From the NCBI GenBank assembly GCA_020718925.1, contig DYRC01000070.1, positions 1-14,402 of the forward strand: a stretch of DNA of 14,402 nucleotides. The letters are read 5' to 3'. Both the position numbers and the translations under genes were made by a program. Within the stretch, counting starts at the first letter, position 1, and every line of letters starts with the position of its first letter. The notes under the pieces are model-generated. The model was not told where the DNA came from, made no database searches, and worked only from the letters and a program-made list of their open reading frames with translations. Below, piece after piece: positions 12,971 through 14,402 of the stretch. This stretch comes from Desulfonema limicola (GTDB taxonomy: Bacteria; Desulfobacterota; Desulfobacteria; Desulfobacterales; DYRC01).

Positions 12971-14402
12971 TTATCCCTTCACCACCGCCACAGGTCTCAA
13001 CTTTGCCACTTTCCTTGAAATTCCCACGGTGTGGACTATGTTCACCACCTCAGACACATTTTTATACGCATCCGGCATTTCTTCAGACATTGTGCCTCTG
13101 TCTGTCCACCGCACCAGAATCCCCTTATCCTCCAATTCCCGATGAATTGCCCGCCCTTTGGAAGCTTTTTTGGCAGCGGTGCGGCTCAATCTCCGCCCCG
13201 CGCCATGACAAGTGGAGCCGAAAGTTTCTTCCATCGCCTTCTGCGTTCCGACCAGAACATACGACGCTCTTCCCATATCGCCGGGAATCAGAATCGGCTG
13301 ACCTACGCTTCTGTATTTTTCTGAAATTGCTTCATGTCCGGGACCGAAAGACCGGGTCGCGCCTTTCCGATGAACACAGACCACCTGCTTTTTCCCCTGC
13401 ACCAGATGCGTTTCTTTTCGGGCAATGTTGTGGCAGACATCATACACCAATCTCATGCCCAAATCTCTTGGACCCATGCCGAATACCCGCAATAACACTT
13501 CTTTGGCTTGGCTCATCAGAATCTGGCGGTTGGCATACGCATAATTTGCCGCACACGCCATTGCCCGGTAATATTGCTGCCCTTGTTCTGATTGAATCAT
13601 AGCGCAAGCAAGTTGCCGATCCGGCAGATGAAACGGCAGAGTTTTAACATGCTTGCTCATCATCGCCAAAAAATCATCACAAACCTGATAGCCCAGCCCG
13701 CGAGAGCCGGAGTGAAGCATCACGGTCATCTGCCCCGGATAAAGCCCGAATACCTGCGCCACGTCCGGATCATAAATTTCTTCGACAATGCCGATTTCAA
13801 GGAAATGGTTGCCTGATCCCAAGGTTCCGAGCTGCTTTTTGCCGCGCTCCAATGCCCGGTCGCTGATTGTATCCGGGTCTGCATGAGATAAACAACCCTG
13901 ATCTTCGGTGTTTTCCACATCCGAGTCTTCGCCGAAGCCCTGCTTGACTGCCCATTGACTGCCTTCGCGCAACACCCTTTTCTCATCATCTTTGGACAAT
14001 TTCACCGAACCCGTTGACCCCACGCCGGACGGGATATGCCGATACAAGGCGTTGACCAGTTCTTCCAATTTAGGTCTGATGTCTTTTTCCTCAAGATGCG
14101 TTGCGGCAAGACGCACCCCGCAATTGATGTCGTAGCCCGTGATTCCCGGAGAAATAATTCCGTCTTCCCAGTCAAACGCCGCCACGCCGCCGATAGGTGC
14201 GCCATAGCCCTGATGCACATCCGGCATCGCCATAGATGCTTCCACAATGCCCGGCAGACACGCCACATTTGCCATCTGCTTCAAGGTTTCTTCGCGCTTG
14301 ATGTCTTCCAGCATGGATTCGCTGGCATAAAGCCTTCCCGGCACCAGCATATTGCCGGTTTTGGAAAGCTCCCAACGATATATATCTGTTTCTTTAAGTT
14401 CC
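12971..14402 (-). CDS. rtcB: RNA 3'-phosphate ligase RtcB (5' end outside window)
   Basis: RtcB joins RNA 2',3'-cyclic phosphate or 3'-phosphate ends to 5'-OH using GTP and Mn2+. The frame runs through the internal ATG at 14348-14350 to the window edge (ELKETDIYRWELSKTGNMLVPGR), matching the family N-terminus, so only a few residues are missing. Counting from that Met, GYDINCG holds the metal-binding D74 and C77; GSGNH gives H182, LHSGSRG H213, VCHNIA H307, and GSTCHGAGR the H382 that is guanylylated. All key residues are intact and no intein is present. Its activator archease is encoded at 4397-4810. pyrK follows after 2 nt. In bacteria RtcB acts in RNA repair and tRNA maintenance; upstream regulation lies outside the window. 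Confidence 0.95.
   Translation of the reverse strand, partial: ELKETDIYRWELSKTGNMLVPGRLYASESMLEDIKREETLKQMANVACLPGIVEASMAMPDVHQGYGAPIGGVAAFDWEDGIISPGITGYDINCGVRLAATHLEEKDIRPKLEELVNALYRHIPSGVGSTGSVKLSKDDEKRVLREGSQWAVKQGFGEDSDVENTEDQGCLSHADPDTISDRALERGKKQLGTLGSGNHFLEIGIVEEIYDPDVAQVFGLYPGQMTVMLHSGSRGLGYQVCDDFLAMMSKHVKTLPFHLPDRQLACAMIQSEQGQQYYRAMACAANYAYANRQILMSQAKEVLLRVFGMGPRDLGMRLVYDVCHNIARKETHLVQGKKQVVCVHRKGATRSFGPGHEAISEKYRSVGQPILIPGDMGRASYVLVGTQKAMEETFGSTCHGAGRRLSRTAAKKASKGRAIHRELEDKGILVRWTDRGTMSEEMPDAYKNVSEVVNIVHTVGISRKVAKLRPVAVVKG

Noticed and set aside
12967..13602. A 211-codon plus-strand frame opposite rtcB.
   Set aside because: It is antisense to conserved RtcB motifs and rich in Pro/Ser/His, typical of shadow translation.

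Overview
All 16 genes I can support lie on the minus strand, so transcription runs from the right end of the window to the left. The gene content (System II cytochrome c biogenesis ResB, a zinc-ribbon/AMIN membrane protein, a PyrK-type electron-transfer subunit, RtcB plus archease, a CoxE-type vWA protein, and several PIN-type toxin modules), together with moderate GC and AT-rich spacers, suggests a Gram-negative anaerobe, most likely a member of Desulfobacterota (delta-proteobacterial sulfate reducers). This is inference from family knowledge; no rRNA or other taxonomic marker is in the window.

Reading in the direction of transcription. (1) Right end: rtcB (RNA ligase, 5' end just outside the window) is followed after 2 nt by pyrK. 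No pyrD follows. (2) 11465-12173 is a gene-free, AT-rich block of about 700 nt holding a GC-rich REP-like hairpin, degenerate short repeats, a structured inverted repeat and a terminator-like hairpin with eight U. (3) 8296-11464 is a tightly overlapped three-gene unit: a vWA/CoxE-like protein, an ABC/AAA-type ATPase with the look of OLD-family ATPases, and a small Toprim-type protein. ATPase plus separate Toprim is the layout of split OLD-like anti-phage systems such as PARIS, and it is the best candidate here for an undescribed defence module. (4) 6015-8221 is a periplasmic redox pair: an exported CPYC thiol oxidoreductase of the DsbA/thioredoxin_4 type and ResB, with a 13-bp hairpin between them. 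(5) 4397-5915 holds a zinc-ribbon/single-TM/AMIN-domain protein and archease, the activator of RtcB, here about 8 kb away from rtcB. (6) The left third is accessory-looking: a VapBC-like antitoxin/PIN toxin pair, the two permeases of an Aap-type polar amino-acid ABC transporter (without binding protein or ATPase), a one-TM protein with a carboxypeptidase-regulatory-like domain, a DUF433/DUF5615 toxin-antitoxin pair, and the start of an unknown gene cut by the window edge.

Functional links: RtcB and archease act together in RNA repair or ligation; the Dsb-like protein and ResB both serve periplasmic thiol and c-type cytochrome chemistry; the ATPase and Toprim proteins probably form one complex. 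Intergenic ATCCTG/CAGGAT motifs recur around dsbA, resB and in the large spacer, consistent with a dispersed repeat family.
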